Positions 5,837 to 6,906 of a stretch of 6,906 nucleotides of DNA are shown here, piece by piece. Every line of letters begins with the position of its first letter. Positions within the stretch are counted from its first letter, which is position 1. The notes beneath the pieces were generated by a model. The model made no database searches and had not been told where the DNA came from. It saw only the letters and a list, made by a program, of their open reading frames with translations. Made by a program: the position numbers and the translations under genes. Origin of the DNA: CAYQTL01 sp964420405. GTDB lineage: Bacteria > Acidobacteriota > Thermoanaerobaculia > Thermoanaerobaculales > Sulfomarinibacteraceae. The DNA lies in NCBI GenBank assembly GCA_964420405.1, contig CAYQTL010000129.1, positions 1-6,906 of the forward strand, written 5' to 3'.

Positions 5837-5979
5837 CGCGTCGCCCCGGCGATCATCCCCGACTACACCAACCCGGACGTCAGGGAGCGCCAGCTCACCG
5901 CCAACTACGTCGGCAACGTGCGGTAAGGCACCACCTCGAATCGCGATCACTCACCGGCGGGGGCTGCGACCCCCGCCGG
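5837..5979 (+). repeat. Direct repeat copy B: displaced flavoprotein gene end plus hairpin
   Basis: This is the second copy of the segment at 4698-4840. It encodes the last 29 residues of the flavoprotein (RVAPAIIPDYTNPDV and so on to GNVR) and its TAA at 5924-5926, but has no start and no upstream coding sequence. It is a gene remnant. It follows the broken HEPN gene after 9 bp. Differences from copy A are mostly synonymous (CCG/CCC, GAT/GAC, CCC/CCG, CGC/AGG) or conservative (Ser/Ala, Glu/Asp). That is how two functional orthologues diverge, rather than how a dead duplicate decays. Confidence 0.95.
5954..5979 (+). terminator. Second copy of the hairpin, without a T-tract
   Basis: CCGGCGGGGG and CCCCCGCCGG pair around the loop CTGCGA. 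The stem matches that at 4815-4840, but the loop differs and the hairpin is followed by TTCGG rather than TTTT. Intrinsic termination may therefore be weak. It lies between the plus-strand islet and the convergent PIN toxin gene. Confidence 0.5.
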
Positions 5980-6026
5980 TTCGGCGTTCTGGCCACAACA
6001 GAGCGCAATGCGATCGATGCGGTTGT

Positions 6027-6437
6027 TCAGCGTTGCAGGGCGGACAGGAGCTGCGCGGTGGTGAAGCACTCGACACCGTGCCCGCCGAGGTCGCGATCGT
6101 TCGACCACAAGGGCACGCTCAGTGAACGTGCAAGCGCCAGCGGATGGGCGTCGTCGGGATCCCGCTCGCACAGATCGGCGTGGGCCTCAGGCAGGTGCCG
6201 CTCGTAGTCCTCCACCGGGTGGACCCGGACGGGCAGGATCCTCCACTGGAGATCGACCAGCTCGAGCGGGAGGCTGTACGTGGCCGCCATGTGCGGGAGG
6301 TACTCTTCAACCTCGAGCGCGTTGAAGCGAGCGACATGAACAGTCAGCCGGAGCTCGGTGATCACTCGCAGCGCCGCCTTGCCGACCACTGCGGACAGGA
6401 GGACGTTAGCGTCTCCGACGACCGCGTCGATGGGCAT
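6027..6437 (-). CDS. PIN-domain ribonuclease toxin (VapC-like)
   Basis: The product has 136 residues, the usual size for a PIN-domain toxin. It carries the expected acidic residues of the metal-dependent RNase site: Asp9 (VVGDANVLLSAVVGK), Glu44 or its neighbour (LEVEEY), Asp96 (RDPDDAHPLALA) and Asp114 (SNDRDL). Such toxins cleave specific cellular RNAs when the antitoxin is lost. ATG 6437 is preferred because the PIN core starts only a few residues after it. A TTG 30 bp upstream (6467) would add ten unconserved residues. The start overlaps the antitoxin gene's 3' end by 32 bp, a typical translationally coupled arrangement. It is convergent with the redox operon and islet. All catalytic positions appear intact. 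Confidence 0.88.
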   Translation of the reverse strand: MPIDAVVGDANVLLSAVVGKAALRVITELRLTVHVARFNALEVEEYLPHMAATYSLPLELVDLQWRILPVRVHPVEDYERHLPEAHADLCERDPDDAHPLALARSLSVPLWSNDRDLGGHGVECFTTAQLLSALQR

Positions 6438-6672
6438 CGAAGCCCCGCTCGATCTCGTCCTCGTCAACGCCAGCAGACTCGAGGGCGGCGCTCAGGTGGC
6501 GACCCAAGACGGCTGCCATTTCGCGACGCAGGTCGATGGGGAGGTGGTCCGGGTCTTCCAGCGGCAGGTACACGCCCGACAGCTTGCCGTGTCTGGTCAC
6601 GAGGACCGGCTCATCCCCGGCGAGGATCGCCGCCAGGTTCTCCCGTATTTCCCGCACGCCTGCCACGCGCAT
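6406..6672 (-). CDS. Phd/YefM-like antitoxin
   Basis: The product has 88 residues. The N-terminal half (VREIRENLAAILAGDEPVLV, then TRHGK and a VYLPL strand) is typical of Phd/YefM-fold antitoxins. These bind DNA as dimers through this part and block the toxin with a C-terminal helix. The C-terminal half (residues 45-80) is acidic to amphipathic and would be the toxin-binding segment. It ends in an unusual basic tail of five arginines. ATG 6672 has a strong GGAGG (plus-strand 6681-6685) eight bases upstream. It is the first gene of a two-gene minus-strand operon with the PIN toxin. A well-formed promoter lies directly upstream, and autoregulation is likely from the family. Confidence 0.85.
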   Translation of the reverse strand: MRVAGVREIRENLAAILAGDEPVLVTRHGKLSGVYLPLEDPDHLPIDLRREMAAVLGRHLSAALESAGVDEDEIERGFDAHRRGRRRR

Positions 6673-6692
6673 GCTGTTGACCTCCAGGGAAC

Positions 6693-6721
6693 ACGGTAGG
6701 TCGTCCCTGAGTCTGTGTCAA
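6693..6721 (-). promoter_or_regulatory. Promoter of the antitoxin-toxin operon
   Basis: Read on the minus strand, TTGACA (6721-6716) is a perfect -35. A 17-bp spacer follows, then TACCGT (6698-6693), a weak -10 that keeps the key T-A and final T. The predicted start is near 6686, giving a leader of about 14 nt that includes the ribosome-binding site. Confidence 0.65.
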
Positions 6722-6741
6722 CAAGCGTGTACACACGTTGT
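6721..6741. promoter_or_regulatory. Candidate operator next to the -35 of the antitoxin operon
   Basis: The imperfect inverted repeat ACAAGCGTGT / ACACGTTGT, with GTGTACAC at its centre (6727-6734), abuts the -35 element. Its place beside the promoter fits autoregulatory binding by the Phd/YefM-like antitoxin. One arm has an extra base. Confidence 0.4.
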
Positions 6742-6906
6742 CGCCCCGCCCGAGGTTGCAGTGACATCGCGACGCGGCTGCGGCTCGATCGCGCGTCCCG
6801 CTCTCATGGAGGGCTGCCGCACCCACCGGTCTCGTTACTGGCGAGCGCGAGGCGAGTTGACTGGCGAACGGATCGCTGGCAGGTTGGACCTGACCCGTCC
6901 GCGCTG

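Noticed and set aside
6806..6906. Plus-strand frame open from ATG 6806 to the window end
   Set aside because: Only 33 codons, no Shine-Dalgarno sequence and no recognised motif. It could be the start of a real gene, but the window cannot show it.

Overview
This is a high-GC bacterial window whose main genes strongly prefer G/C-ending codons. It combines a methionine-salvage gene, a quinol/thiol-type fumarate reductase-like operon and two toxin-antitoxin loci. The gene content suits a high-GC member of the Acidobacteriota, Desulfobacterota or Myxococcota type. No rRNA or tRNA is present to fix the taxonomy, so this is inference only.

Layout, left to right. (1) 1-570: the 3' part of mtnA. (2) 571-1031: a gene-free stretch with a hexanucleotide (GGGATC) microsatellite, a perfect 24-bp inverted repeat about 170 bp apart, a canonical G-quadruplex motif and a plausible sigma70-type promoter at 927-955. 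(3) 1032-4787: a tight four-gene plus-strand operon. It encodes an HdrC-like two-cluster ferredoxin, an HdrB-like protein with two complete CCG motifs, a fumarate reductase/succinate dehydrogenase-type iron-sulfur subunit (2Fe-2S plus two four-Cys motifs), and a flavoprotein with the full set of fumarate/succinate active-site residues. No membrane anchor subunit is present. (4) 4698-5979: a small accessory islet. The last 29 codons of the flavoprotein gene, its stop codon and its terminator hairpin occur twice, exactly 1,139 bp apart. Between the copies lies an MNT/HEPN-type locus: an intact winged-helix nucleotidyltransferase and a HEPN-like partner that has lost its middle. (5) 6027-6741, minus strand: a complete Phd/YefM-like antitoxin and PIN-domain toxin pair with its own promoter. 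(6) 6742-6906: nothing convincing.

How it works together (partly inference). The four operon products look like a split version of the TfrAB/SdhABE/MfrABE architecture. The flavoprotein interconverts fumarate and succinate, electrons pass through the Fe-S subunit, and the HdrC/HdrB pair handles the other redox partner (a quinone or a thiol/disulfide).

The most unusual signal is the junction at the operon's 3' end. An MNT/HEPN cassette sits exactly between two copies of the gene end. Serine codon usage in the flavoprotein gene switches abruptly from TCG to TCC near 4440. Together these suggest that incoming DNA carried its own, diverged copy of the gene end, so the target gene stayed intact while the old end was displaced downstream.
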